Shown here one piece after another: positions 7,364 to 16,328 of a stretch of DNA of 64,000 nt. The stretch's first letter is position 1. Each line of letters begins with the position of its first letter. This DNA comes from an uncultured Lachnospiraceae bacterium. Its GTDB lineage: Bacteria > Bacillota > Clostridia > Lachnospirales > Lachnospiraceae. A program made the translations under genes and the position numbers. Under the pieces are notes generated by a model. It worked only from the letters and a program-made list of their open reading frames with translations, did not search any database and had not been told where the DNA came from. The DNA lies in contig CAMWQW010000003.1 of the NCBI GenBank assembly GCA_947176505.1, forward strand, positions 62,001-126,000, given 5' to 3'.

Positions 7364-8344
7364 CTATCGCCCTGTCAAATGGTATAGAATCCGAAACAGG
7401 AATATGAACACCGGCTGCACATAGGCAATCAGAACAGCACAGCCTTTCATATACAGAGGAACTACCGGATGGCTTAATGTGTTAGACATATTCTCCCTTA
7501 AGTCCTTCTTCAGCTTATGAAGCACCTCTCTGTCATAGCAGTCGTTTCTGCACATAGCGGTGATGACTGCCATTTCATATTCCGTATGAAAAGCGGTAAC
7601 GTCCGATGTAAGCGCCGGATATTTTCGAATCAGTTCCTGCCGAATCCGCATATAATGATCAAACGCCTGCTTATGCCGCTCCGTATATCCTCCGTGAGAA
7701 ATGCTCCCTTTCCTCACATACCTGAAATATAATTCAAGCGGCAGGATTCTTACTCGCTCGGCTTTCTCTGCAAGCTGCACAATCATGGCATAGTCTTCTC
7801 CAATAGTTACATTGCTGCAAAAATCAATGCCTTCAAACAGTTCCTTTCGAAACAGTTTCGTACACGGAGAACCTGTCAAATGCCTCGTGCGATGCATCTG
7901 ATACATACATTCCTCCGCCGTATAACAGTCGATACGTTCCTCTTCAAACATATGCGGGTGAGAAATCTTTCCATGGTCGTCGACATCCTTGAAAATACAG
8001 CAGACAATTCCAGCTTCCGTCTCCTGCATCTGTTCATACATAATTCGCAACATCTCTTCATCCAGCCAGTCGTCCGAATCAACAAACATAATGAAATTGC
8101 CGGCAGCTTCCCGAATACCATAATTCCGGGATGCCGCCGGTCCCTGATTCTGGTTATGAAATGCCCTGATGCGCGAATCAGTTTGGGCGTATTCATCACA
8201 AATCTTATCGCTTCCGTCCGTAGAACCGTCATCCACCAAAAGCAGCTCCCAGTCTCCATATGTCTGCTTCAAAACACTGTCAATACATCTGGACAGATAC
8301 GGCTTTGTATTATAAACAGGAATGATTACACTAATCTCGCTCAT
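7364..8344 (-). CDS. GT2 glycosyltransferase (EpsJ-like)
   Basis: 326 residues. N-terminal GT-A domain with ISVIIPVYNTKPYLSRCIDSVLKQTYGDWELLLVDDGSTDGS, the acceptor-loop Q-N-Q-G-P-A-A-S-R-N and metal-binding FVDSDDWLD (about residues 88-96). The C-terminal third ends in a hydrophobic segment (LIAYVQPVFIFLFRILYHL, about 304-322), probably membrane-associated. ATG at 8344 has GAGGAAG just upstream. It is separated from the upstream polyprenyl-type GT2 by 6 bases. The overall form is like Gram-positive exopolysaccharide transferases EpsJ and CpsI, but donor specificity cannot be predicted. Confidence 0.9.
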   Translation of the reverse strand: MSEISVIIPVYNTKPYLSRCIDSVLKQTYGDWELLLVDDGSTDGSDKICDEYAQTDSRIRAFHNQNQGPAASRNYGIREAAGNFIMFVDSDDWLDEEMLRIMYEQMQETEAGIVCCIFKDVDDHGKISHPHMFEEERIDCYTAEECMYQMHRTRHLTGSPCTKLFRKELFEGIDFCSNVTIGEDYAMIVQLAEKAERVRILPLELYFRYVRKGSISHGGYTERHKQAFDHYMRIRQELIRKYPALTSDVTAFHTEYEMAVITAMCRNDCYDREVLHKLKKDLRENMSNTLSHPVVPLYMKGCAVLIAYVQPVFIFLFRILYHLTGR

Positions 8345-8350
8345 CTTCCT

Positions 8351-9343
8351 CTACTCCTGCTGGGACTCGTTTCCCTCTTCATTTACAGAATCCTTTTCAT
8401 CTTTTCCAAAATTAATCCTCTTCTCCTCCACCACGAGAGGTCTATGGATTACACGCGTGTTGATATTCAAAATATATTCTCCCAACAGCCCAATGAAGAA
8501 AAGCTGTATCGAACCAATCACATAGACACCTATGATCAGCGGCGTATTTCCAGCTTGGAAGTCATTCCAGTTGACCAGTTTCATAATCAGATAAATCAAT
8601 GCAATCAGCAGACTGACACCCGATGATATGAAGCCAAGCAATGTCGCCAGACGCAGCCCCACCTTCGTATAAGAAGTGATACTCAGCATCGCCGCATCAT
8701 ACAGACTATAGAAATTATTGTGCGTCTTACCTGCTCTTCTCTTCGCCTGCTCATATTCTATCTCAATACGGTTAAATCCATGCCCGTATTCCGCCACGAT
8801 ACCGCGCAGAAACGGAATCGGATCGTCCAGCTCCCGCAGAAGGTTAATAAATGTCTTATCATACAGCCCGAATCCGGTAAAATGCTCAATCATCTTCGTA
8901 TCCGACATATTTTTGATCAGCTTATAATACATGCTGCGCAAAAAGTAGATGATCGAATTCTCTTTGCTGCTCGTCTTGATACCGCTGACAATCTTATGAC
9001 CTTTCTCCCACTCTTCCACAAATCTGGGTATCAGTTCCACAGGGTCCTGAAAATCGCAGCACATGGAAATCGTACAATCCCCCGTCGTCTGGCACATGCC
9101 ATGGAACGGTGAATTGAACTGTCCGAAATTCGTCACGTTAAAAATCGCCTTAATCTTCTTATTTTTGGCACAAATCTGTTCCAGCTTCTCTCTGGTGCCG
9201 TCCGTAGAACAGTTATCAATAAAGACAAGTTCGTAATCGTAGCGCGAAAGCGCCTCTTCCATCACATTGATCACTGCAAAGCTCATCGGCTCCACGTTTT
9301 CCACTTCGTTATAGCATGGTATCATAATGCTGATTTTTTTCAT
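8351..9343 (-). CDS. GT2 polyprenyl-phosphate glycosyltransferase (DPM1/GtrB-like) with two membrane helices
   Basis: 330 residues. Begins ISIMIPCYNEVENVEPM and has VFIDNCSTDGT and the CCDFQDPVELIPRFVEEWEKG stretch characteristic of the DPM1/GtrB/ArnC branch. This branch makes undecaprenyl-phosphate-linked monosaccharides. Two C-terminal membrane helices are visible (LATLLGFISSGVSLLIALIYLI, about residues 233-254, and IIGVYVIGSIQLFFIGLLGEYIL, about 268-290), followed by a charged tail. It would supply a lipid-linked sugar for an extracytoplasmic GT-C transferase; candidates at 39954 and 45404 are far away. ATG at 9343; the ribosome site is weak (GGATAG). Confidence 0.9.
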   Translation of the reverse strand: MKKISIMIPCYNEVENVEPMSFAVINVMEEALSRYDYELVFIDNCSTDGTREKLEQICAKNKKIKAIFNVTNFGQFNSPFHGMCQTTGDCTISMCCDFQDPVELIPRFVEEWEKGHKIVSGIKTSSKENSIIYFLRSMYYKLIKNMSDTKMIEHFTGFGLYDKTFINLLRELDDPIPFLRGIVAEYGHGFNRIEIEYEQAKRRAGKTHNNFYSLYDAAMLSITSYTKVGLRLATLLGFISSGVSLLIALIYLIMKLVNWNDFQAGNTPLIIGVYVIGSIQLFFIGLLGEYILNINTRVIHRPLVVEEKRINFGKDEKDSVNEEGNESQQE

Positions 9344-9384
9344 TTCTATCTATCCGCCTATCTAAATATCCGTATCATATTTCC

Positions 9385-9429
9385 ACATTTTTCTAACTAA
9401 GCGGTGTACCTCTCCGCCACAAAAAATGT
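9385..9429 (-). promoter_or_regulatory. Imperfect stem-loop in the gap between the amidotransferase and GT2 genes
   Basis: Nested inverted repeats: outer arms ACATTTTT (9385-9392) and AAAAATGT (9422-9429), inner arms GCGG (9401-9404) and CCGC (9414-9417). It fills most of the 97-base gap after the amidotransferase stop. The outer stem is A/T only and no U-run follows on the minus strand, so termination is doubtful. A TATGAT hexamer lies just downstream, but no good -35 element is spaced for it. Confidence 0.3.
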
Positions 9430-9440
9430 TCATTTTATCT

Positions 9441-11324
9441 CTAAGTCAGTTCCACATGAAATAATTTTACCCAGTGTCCTGCGCAGATAATCCTCCACGG
9501 CGTGAAATTCGACCTGCGTACCTGACCCTCGTTCGCGTCAAACCATTTCATGATTGTATCCGGTTCCAGTATCTCCGAAAGCGTATCCACCGCACTTTGC
9601 AGCTCAGCCCTGTATTTCTCAAAATTATTGTTGATCCACTGGTCTTCCGGCGTCACAAAACCAAGTTTGCTGTACCGCTTCCTGATTTTGTCCGGCAGGA
9701 CGCTCTTTAGACCGTCCCTTAAGACCGCCTTAGTCACGCCGCCACGCAGCTTATAATCAAAAGGCATCGCATAGACTGCCTCCGTCAAATTACAATCTAA
9801 GAACGGTACTCTCGACTCAATGGAATGCGCCATGGAATTTCTGTCTTCATAGTGCATCAGAGACGACATGCTGTTGCGTAAGAATTCCGCGATATAGAGC
9901 CTAGGCTGGCGTATCGGGTAGATAATCTCATTTTTTAAAACCTGCCTGAGCTGTTTTTTCGAGAACGGCTGCTTATTCGGGAACAGGTGGTAGAACAGCA
10001 TTTGAAAATGATATTTTATTTTATCCGGTACAAGCAGCGCCCCCAATGCCGGCAGGAGAATTTCGTAAGAGGAAATATACGTCTCCGTCGATGCACGGCT
10101 GCGTTTGTAAGTTTTCCATTCTTTCCACAACTTCTTAAACTGACCTCTTCTGATGCGTTCAGCTACCATCACGATATAGAAGTGCGTATATCCGGCTAAC
10201 TGTTCATCGCTTCCCTGCCCGTCCAGCATCACCGTCATTCCGCACTCCTTGGCTGCACGGAACACATTCCACTGCGCATACATAGACGTAGAAGCGAAAG
10301 GCTCATCCATATGCCATAAGAGGTCATCCAAGTCTTCAAACAGATTCGTCTCCTGCGGAAATGTCTTATGAGAGTGTACGCTGGTCGCTTTTACTACCTC
10401 GTCAATGTACTCCTGTTCGTCATATCTTTTATCCTCAAAGCAGGAAGAAATCGTATGCTGCTCCACCGTGCTTTTATTATCCTTGATGATTTTATCCGCC
10501 ATACATACGATTGCAGAACTGTCCAGCCCGCCCGACAGACAATACCCTGTCGGCACATCCGCCCGCAGTCTGAGTTTCACAGATTCATGGAACTTCTGAT
10601 AGAATTCCTTGCAGGCTTCTTGATAGGTCTGCTCTTTCTCCGGCACTTTTCTGATGTCAAAATACCGGCGAATCTCATACTTCTTCCGAGCCATATCATA
10701 AACCAGATTATGACCGCCCGGAAGCTGGAAGATATCCTTGAACATCGTCTGCTCGGAATAATCGAGGTTGCCTCTGATGATAAACTGTAACAGTGTATCG
10801 GTGTTCGCCTTCGGATTCTTCTCAAGCATCTCAAAGAACTGTTTAATCTCCGATGCCGCCAAAAACATGCCTTCCTGTTTCGTATAGTAGAACGGCTTCA
10901 CGCCGAACCGGTCTCTGGAACAGAAAAGAACACGCTTTACCTTGTCATAAATAACAAAGGACCACATACCGTTAAAGTGTTCTACACATTTGTCTCCAAA
11001 GCAGTCGTAAGAGGCAATCAGGACTTCCGTATCCGTCTTGGTCTGAAACTGATATCCCTTCTTCTTTAAGCTCTCTCTCAACTCGATATAATTGTAAATT
11101 TCTCCGTTAAAGACAAGCACATATTTGTCTTGATATTGAAAAGGCTGATGTCCGTCCGCCGACAAGTCGATGATAGACAGCCTTCTGTGACCGAGCGCAA
11201 GATTGTTCTCATAAAATATTCCCCTGTCGTCAGGTCCGCGATGAGCAATGATGTCAACCATCTTCTCAAACCTGTTACGGTCTATTTCCCCTTTATTTTT
11301 CAAACATACGGCTATTCCGCACAT
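9441..11324 (-). CDS. Asparagine synthase-like glutamine amidotransferase (AsnB family)
   Basis: 627 residues. Starts MCGIAV, so Cys2 is the glutaminase nucleophile after Met removal; further class II amidotransferase motifs are HRGPDD, GHRRLSIIDLSADGHQPF and FNGEIYNY. The synthetase half has the ATP-pyrophosphatase loop LSGGLDSSAIVCMADK (about residues 260-275) and ends SIESRVPFLDCNLTEAVYAMP with VLPDKIRKRYSKLGF. I chose ATG at 11324, with GAGAGG 8 bases upstream; the ATG two codons earlier would bury the cysteine. Such enzymes in polysaccharide loci often amidate a uronic acid or amino-acid substituent rather than make free asparagine. That role is inferred from position only. Confidence 0.92.
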   Translation of the reverse strand: MCGIAVCLKNKGEIDRNRFEKMVDIIAHRGPDDRGIFYENNLALGHRRLSIIDLSADGHQPFQYQDKYVLVFNGEIYNYIELRESLKKKGYQFQTKTDTEVLIASYDCFGDKCVEHFNGMWSFVIYDKVKRVLFCSRDRFGVKPFYYTKQEGMFLAASEIKQFFEMLEKNPKANTDTLLQFIIRGNLDYSEQTMFKDIFQLPGGHNLVYDMARKKYEIRRYFDIRKVPEKEQTYQEACKEFYQKFHESVKLRLRADVPTGYCLSGGLDSSAIVCMADKIIKDNKSTVEQHTISSCFEDKRYDEQEYIDEVVKATSVHSHKTFPQETNLFEDLDDLLWHMDEPFASTSMYAQWNVFRAAKECGMTVMLDGQGSDEQLAGYTHFYIVMVAERIRRGQFKKLWKEWKTYKRSRASTETYISSYEILLPALGALLVPDKIKYHFQMLFYHLFPNKQPFSKKQLRQVLKNEIIYPIRQPRLYIAEFLRNSMSSLMHYEDRNSMAHSIESRVPFLDCNLTEAVYAMPFDYKLRGGVTKAVLRDGLKSVLPDKIRKRYSKLGFVTPEDQWINNNFEKYRAELQSAVDTLSEILEPDTIMKWFDANEGQVRRSNFTPWRIICAGHWVKLFHVELT

Positions 11325-11381
11325 GCGCATATCCTCTCTGCTATCATATAATCATTACATGATGTTATTTGAACAATAAAC

Positions 11382-12908
11382 TTAATTTTCACTTACGCGT
11401 CCGCCGTCGCTTGTCTCTGCGACAAATTTCTCTATCAGCTCCGGCAACACCTTCGCAAGATCCGCAATATCAAACGAAATATTATGCAGCGCCTTCGCGT
11501 ATATCTTTACTTCCTTGGCAATCTCCCGACGCGGCTTCTTCATAATCTCCTCTACCGCCCGCTGACAGTCCTCCACCGTCCTCACCGGGAAAGTGAATGG
11601 CGCCATATTTTTGACGGAATACCCGAATGCAATGGCGGGCGCCCCGAAAAAATGACATTCCCACAATGCCGTACCAGTCAGGCAGGAAACCGCCAGCGCA
11701 TTCTTAATCAGTTCATAGGTACTGTATTCAATCGGTATCATCCTTACCTTTGGAATCGAAGCAATTTCTCTGTAATAGCCCTCCGTCCTAAGAAGCGATA
11801 GTTGTTCCGGATGAAGCTTCACATAAATCTTCACATCTTCCGGCAGCGCTTTACTCAAAATCTGAAGCGGTATCACTTGATCCGCATACATGCCGCCTCC
11901 CATCGGATTGGACGTTGCCTCCGGCTGGTACTGCAACGGAAAATAAATGTACTTTTCTCCCTCTGCCGGCATTGTAGTAAGCGTTTGATAATAGTTTCTC
12001 AGGCGCCTACTTTCCTTCTTAACCGGTCTTTCAAAGCAGTACCGCTTCCATGCCGCCGGTATCGCAGCAATGAGCGCCGGTATTTTCCGGAATGCGGCTG
12101 CGATAAACTTGAGACTCACACCGTACTTAGCGTAGTCCTCTCCCAGCACGCCCCGCCACACCCTGATAATATTGGTCTCCCCGAAACGCTGACGCAGCCG
12201 CCATACAAACGGATCTTTACGCATCTGTGCAGGCTTCATCTGTTCCGGTTCCTGTGACGACCATCTCTCAAACTGATTCTTAGTCTTACCCTCAAGCGGT
12301 ATATCTGCAATGTCCGCATCCCGATACTGTTCCAACAGCCTGTCATATTCCGCTTTCAGTTCCGGCGAGTCTTTCTCGAAATCTTTCAGCGCAAACCGTC
12401 TTGGCGGGATAAAGCAGCTATGCGTAAGCTGTACGGGAATATCAAGATATTTGCATAGATAATACAGCATATAATCATATCCCTCATGGGGAATCGCTGC
12501 CAGATAAACATGCGTAATCTGCTTTCTCTTTAAGAAATTATATAAGAAGAACAGATTATGTCTGTACACGGTATAATGAGTGTCAACGGTATCTCCGATG
12601 GGAAAACCCGGATAAGCCTCGAATCGTCTCTGTTGAAAAATAATGTCTAGGGCATACCGGTTCATATATTGAATGACATCATCTTCCAGCGGATAGCTGT
12701 GCTCCAAATCAAGTTGTTCCTCGCTATAGACACCGTGAACCAGATTCTTACGCAGTACGCACTCTCCAAACTGTTCAAAGATTGGCAGTTCGCTCTCCTG
12801 TGCCGCCAGCATATAGAGGTTATCCGGTTTTACTCTGTCCACGATACTCTGCACGATATCACTGTTAAATTCTTTCTGCACTACCAGACTAAGCAACAAA
12901 TTAACCAT
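11382..12908 (-). CDS. Capsule polysaccharide biosynthesis protein, KpsC/KpsS-like
   Basis: 508 residues, soluble. The C-terminal half shows the Capsule_synth signature: YIYFPLQYQPEATSNPMGG (about residues 317-335), QVIPLQILSKALPED, the VKLHPEQ motif (about 358-365) and a late SCLTGTALWECHFFGAPAIAFG stretch. In Gram-negative capsules this fold transfers Kdo to the lipid carrier. The N-terminal half is a less conserved GT-B-like domain with LAAIPHEGYDYMLYYLCKYLDIPVQL. It overlaps the end of the ABC flippase gene by 8 bases, pointing to coupled translation and a shared glycan. It could transfer a nonulosonic or Kdo-like sugar, or another donor; the sequence does not say which. Confidence 0.78.
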   Translation of the reverse strand: MVNLLLSLVVQKEFNSDIVQSIVDRVKPDNLYMLAAQESELPIFEQFGECVLRKNLVHGVYSEEQLDLEHSYPLEDDVIQYMNRYALDIIFQQRRFEAYPGFPIGDTVDTHYTVYRHNLFFLYNFLKRKQITHVYLAAIPHEGYDYMLYYLCKYLDIPVQLTHSCFIPPRRFALKDFEKDSPELKAEYDRLLEQYRDADIADIPLEGKTKNQFERWSSQEPEQMKPAQMRKDPFVWRLRQRFGETNIIRVWRGVLGEDYAKYGVSLKFIAAAFRKIPALIAAIPAAWKRYCFERPVKKESRRLRNYYQTLTTMPAEGEKYIYFPLQYQPEATSNPMGGGMYADQVIPLQILSKALPEDVKIYVKLHPEQLSLLRTEGYYREIASIPKVRMIPIEYSTYELIKNALAVSCLTGTALWECHFFGAPAIAFGYSVKNMAPFTFPVRTVEDCQRAVEEIMKKPRREIAKEVKIYAKALHNISFDIADLAKVLPELIEKFVAETSDGGRVSEN

Positions 12909-14712
12909 GATTGTTCTCCGACATATCCTTCTTTACGGCTTTGCCATCTGCAATCTCATAAACCTCGTCGCAGCTTTTGATGGTCGTCAGCCTGTGCGCC
13001 ACGATAATTAACGTCTTGTGTCCCTGCAGGGATTCAATCGCCTCCATCACGGCAGATTCCGTTTCATTATCCAGTGCAGAGGTCGCCTCATCCAGCACGA
13101 GAATCGCCGGATCATAATATAGCGCTCTGGCAATCGCCACACGCTGTCTCTGCCCACCGGAGAACTTCACTCCCCGCTCTCCTACGATTGTGTCAATCCC
13201 CTGCGGAAGACTCTCCACAAAAGTCTTAAGCTGCGCCTGCTGCAGCGCTTCCCATACGAGCGCATCGTCAATCTGCTCTTTCTCAATGCCAAATGCAACG
13301 TTATTCCTGATCGTATCATCCGTCAGATAAACACTCTGGGGCACATACCCGATGGTGCGACTCCATGTGACCGGTATCGACTTAATATCCATACCGTCCA
13401 TTTTGATTGCACCGGTTTCTGTGGGCAAAAGACCGAGAATCATATCGGCAAGCGTTGTCTTCCCAGCGCCGGACGCACCTACGAATCCAACGGCATGTCC
13501 TTTCGGAATGACCATATTCAGCCCTTCAATCACATACCCTTCTGCGTTCGGATATTTCCAGCTCACATTCTCCAATCGAATCTCGGAATGGAATGCGGGT
13601 ACATTCTCTGAAGATGTCCGTCCCTGCACCGCCTGTTCATCCTGTTCATCCATAACCGGCTCATTATTCTGCGCAAATTCCTTCGCCTCAAAAATGTTCT
13701 TGTACACGTCCCCTACCATTGTCTGATAGTAGACAATAACGTTATAATTATTCGTAATTTTACCCACAGACGGCAGAATCCGGAATGCCGCAATGGCAAA
13801 AGCCGCCGCGTTAGAGACAAATTCCGCACCGTTTACTCCTGTGAGGGACTTCACGCACAGCATCACGATAAATGCCGTAATACAGATTCCCTCAATCACA
13901 TACGCCGGACATTCGGAAGCAAAATTCTTCGCGGCATTTGACTTATTCTTGCCAGATACAGCCTCATCATAGCTCTCTGCGAAGAAAGCCTGTCTTCTGG
14001 TCACCATAACATCCTTTATACCGTTAAATGCCTCGTTTACCGCCTTTAAGCACAACTGACTGTAAGTGACCGCACGCTTTCCTTCCACCTTCATAATCTT
14101 ATGGAAAGTCGCTACAATCACCAGCAGCGCAAACATTGCAGAGACTGCCAGCACAATCGCCATGCCGAAATCCGTTGTCAATAGTACAATAATGATAAGC
14201 ACGGCGGACATGCTCTCCATAATAATCGTAAAGATACTCGCCATGGAAGCGGACACACCTGTAATATCATAGACGATACTTCTGAGCAGAACGGACGTAT
14301 TGGTATTGATGTGAAAAGTATACTCTCTGCTCAAATAAGAATTCATTAACCGCATGGAGATTTCCTTCTCCACTTTGCGGTAAAAATGATTCTTATAATA
14401 AGACAGAAACGACATATACACATTCTTGACAATATATACTGACACGGCACCCGCCGAAACCCACAGGACAAGTCCCGTCTCATCCTCCACACGAAGAAAC
14501 TGCCACAACCATTGCCACGACTGATTCTTAAGCATTGATTCCGGCAGTAAGATTACTTGAACAAGGGGTACAATAATAGACACCCCCAGCATTTCCAGTA
14601 AAGAGCCAATCAGCAGTAGAACGAACACGGCAATACTGCCTCTCCTCTGCTGTGGCGTATAAATATCATATATTCTCTTATAAGCGCCCTTAATCTGTTT
14701 TAAAATATTCAT
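12901..14712 (-). CDS. PglK/MsbA-type ABC transporter (lipid-linked oligosaccharide flippase)
   Basis: 603 residues, a half-transporter with the membrane domain (helices at about 30-55, 70-95, 130-200 and 250-280) fused to an ATPase. ATPase motifs: Walker A GASGAGKTTLADMILG, signature SGGQRQRVAIARALYY, Walker B AILVLDEATSALDNE and the H-loop IIVAHRLTTI. The N-terminal YDIYTPQQRRGSIAVFVLLLIGSLLEMLGVSIIVPL resembles the Campylobacter PglK group, which flips undecaprenyl-linked oligosaccharides. Start at ATG 14712 is chosen because AAGAGG lies 6 bases upstream and a promoter-like element ends upstream of it; ATG 14733 has no ribosome site. A second member of this family lies at 43650-45389. The substrate is not known. 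Confidence 0.9.
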   Translation of the reverse strand: MNILKQIKGAYKRIYDIYTPQQRRGSIAVFVLLLIGSLLEMLGVSIIVPLVQVILLPESMLKNQSWQWLWQFLRVEDETGLVLWVSAGAVSVYIVKNVYMSFLSYYKNHFYRKVEKEISMRLMNSYLSREYTFHINTNTSVLLRSIVYDITGVSASMASIFTIIMESMSAVLIIIVLLTTDFGMAIVLAVSAMFALLVIVATFHKIMKVEGKRAVTYSQLCLKAVNEAFNGIKDVMVTRRQAFFAESYDEAVSGKNKSNAAKNFASECPAYVIEGICITAFIVMLCVKSLTGVNGAEFVSNAAAFAIAAFRILPSVGKITNNYNVIVYYQTMVGDVYKNIFEAKEFAQNNEPVMDEQDEQAVQGRTSSENVPAFHSEIRLENVSWKYPNAEGYVIEGLNMVIPKGHAVGFVGASGAGKTTLADMILGLLPTETGAIKMDGMDIKSIPVTWSRTIGYVPQSVYLTDDTIRNNVAFGIEKEQIDDALVWEALQQAQLKTFVESLPQGIDTIVGERGVKFSGGQRQRVAIARALYYDPAILVLDEATSALDNETESAVMEAIESLQGHKTLIIVAHRLTTIKSCDEVYEIADGKAVKKDMSENNHG

Positions 14713-14735
14713 ATGCGTCCTCTTTATATCCATAT

Positions 14736-14764
14736 ATCATAGCAGAAAACAGCCCGTTTGGAAA
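14736..14764 (-). promoter_or_regulatory. Promoter candidate upstream of the ABC flippase
   Basis: On the minus strand: -35 TTTCCA (14764-14759), a 17-base spacer and -10 TATGAT (14741-14736), preceded by TGC, giving an extended TGn -10. Predicted start near 14729, about 17 bases before the ATG at 14712. The -10 matches the sigma-A consensus at 5 of 6 bases and the -35 at 4 of 6. The element lies in an 88-base gap, so an internal start in the long operon is plausible. Confidence 0.45.
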
Positions 14765-14800
14765 GTCTGATTGTATACGTCGCCCTCCGAATAGTCAACC

Positions 14801-16327
14801 CTATCGCTCCAACACCAGTCTGCTGTCCGCCACCCGCACAGTCACGCAGTCCGCCACCTGTCCCGTCTCATGGTCCAGCACGACAATATTGATGCCTTCT
14901 TCCCCTCTGCTGTATTCTTCCCCAGACACCACAATAGACGCATTCCCGTCCGTATTATCGATTGTATATGACCAAATGATCTGCCATAACGGTCTTTCGA
15001 TACTGCCCTCGTATGTCTCCTCTTTGCTTTCGGCATTGGAAAATACCACCTCCGAGTCACATACGACCCTGATGCCGTCCTTAGAGTCATCTGCAAGCTC
15101 CCAAGTCTCCAATACCTTTCTGCTATCGAATAAATCCGCAGACAATCCGGCGCCCTTCTGCGCCAGCAACAGCGTGTAAGACGCATCGTCTACCATAACA
15201 TACCACTGTGCGAAATCTTCGGTCTGTCTGATTCTTTCAGCAATCTTCAGCCTTTCTCCATACTCCTCCTGCATCTTAGTAACCGCTTCCTTGCAGGTTT
15301 TCTCTTCTTCGGCAAATCTCTTATATTCCTCCGACCATTGTGCAAATTCCTGCTCTTTCGAGTGATCCGGCATATCATAATGCTCTGTGATGTAATTGCC
15401 CAGAAACCGCGTGTACTTCTCTGCTCCGAAGCAGTTCGTGTGATTGCCGTTAAAGAAATCTTTGGAGAAGTCCAGTTCCATCTCTTCATAGTGCTCGTTC
15501 GCATTCAAATATTGATAACCACGGCTCTCCACGATATCTTTTAATGAATTATAGATTGACTGCTCCTCCTTGTCGAGTACCTTCGGGCTTACCACAAAGA
15601 GCACGTCTATCTCCTTCCGATCACAGTATGTGAGCAGACTCTCCAGTGCTTCTCTACATTTGACCGGCACCTCTCCCCTCTCGTCCGTCATAAATCCGGT
15701 GGGCTCCTCCATACAATCGTACTGTTCAAACCACTCCCAGCCCTTATTGGGAAATACCGCCTTATTACTGCTGTACTCCCATTGCTTCTCGTCTCCGAGC
15801 CTCTGTGTTTCAGTATGATATTTCGCGATATCAAAATAGAACGATCCGACATCCACCTCTTCCGTATTTGTGCGCTTTTGCATATAATCGTAGATATACT
15901 TCCATCTGACGGGTGACAACAGACTCATGCTGTCAGAGCCGTTCCTAAGTCCAAGATCGTAAACTTCATCGCTCCATGCAACATAAGACCTAAGTTCCAC
16001 CACGAACAAAGTCGGATTCTGCGTTCTCATCGCCTCTTTAATATAGTACTCGCTGCTGTCAGCCTGCAGAGAGTTCGTCGCAAATGTGTAGGAAGTAAAA
16101 CCGTGGTCGTTCCATGCCCGAAGCGGCTGCCAATAGCAGATAGAAGAACTGCTCCCCACATAAATCATATCCAAATCCTCTTCCTGTTTCAAACCAAGAA
16201 TCCGAATCCTGTCTGTGTCGGTGTCTCTGAATAAATACGTGAGAAAAGTAAATGTTTTGACAAAAAGGCAGCAAAACAAAAGGCACAGTATGATGTTTTT
16301 GATTCTGCTTTTCCAGATAGTTTCCAT
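14801..16327 (-). CDS. SGNH-hydrolase-like partner of an MBOAT O-acyltransferase
   Basis: 508 residues with an N-terminal membrane anchor (IILCLLFCCLFVKTFTFL, about 12-30) and an extracytoplasmic SGNH/DltD/AlgX-like domain. Block I is MIYVGSSSS (S60 the likely nucleophile). In the last block the usual Asp-x-x-His reads Asn293-Gly-Asn-His296, so the catalytic Asp appears replaced by Asn. The C-terminal ~150 residues are an additional region of unknown fold. Start ATG 16327 has AGAGGA 7 bases upstream and begins one base after the MBOAT stop. The pair should O-acylate a surface glycan outside the membrane, with the MBOAT protein moving the acyl group across and this protein transferring it. Confidence 0.82.
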   Translation of the reverse strand: METIWKSRIKNIILCLLFCCLFVKTFTFLTYLFRDTDTDRIRILGLKQEEDLDMIYVGSSSSICYWQPLRAWNDHGFTSYTFATNSLQADSSEYYIKEAMRTQNPTLFVVELRSYVAWSDEVYDLGLRNGSDSMSLLSPVRWKYIYDYMQKRTNTEEVDVGSFYFDIAKYHTETQRLGDEKQWEYSSNKAVFPNKGWEWFEQYDCMEEPTGFMTDERGEVPVKCREALESLLTYCDRKEIDVLFVVSPKVLDKEEQSIYNSLKDIVESRGYQYLNANEHYEEMELDFSKDFFNGNHTNCFGAEKYTRFLGNYITEHYDMPDHSKEQEFAQWSEEYKRFAEEEKTCKEAVTKMQEEYGERLKIAERIRQTEDFAQWYVMVDDASYTLLLAQKGAGLSADLFDSRKVLETWELADDSKDGIRVVCDSEVVFSNAESKEETYEGSIERPLWQIIWSYTIDNTDGNASIVVSGEEYSRGEEGINIVVLDHETGQVADCVTVRVADSRLVLER

Positions 16328-16328
16328 C

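Noticed and set aside
9345-9382. TATGAT hexamer as a promoter for the polyprenyl GT2 gene
   Set aside because: No -35 hexamer at 16-18 bases; adjacent hairpin makes it more likely incidental.
14801-16327. SGNH-like protein as a pseudogene because of the Asp-to-Asn change
   Set aside because: Frame is full length, anchored and directly coupled to an intact MBOAT gene; a substitution alone does not show loss of function.
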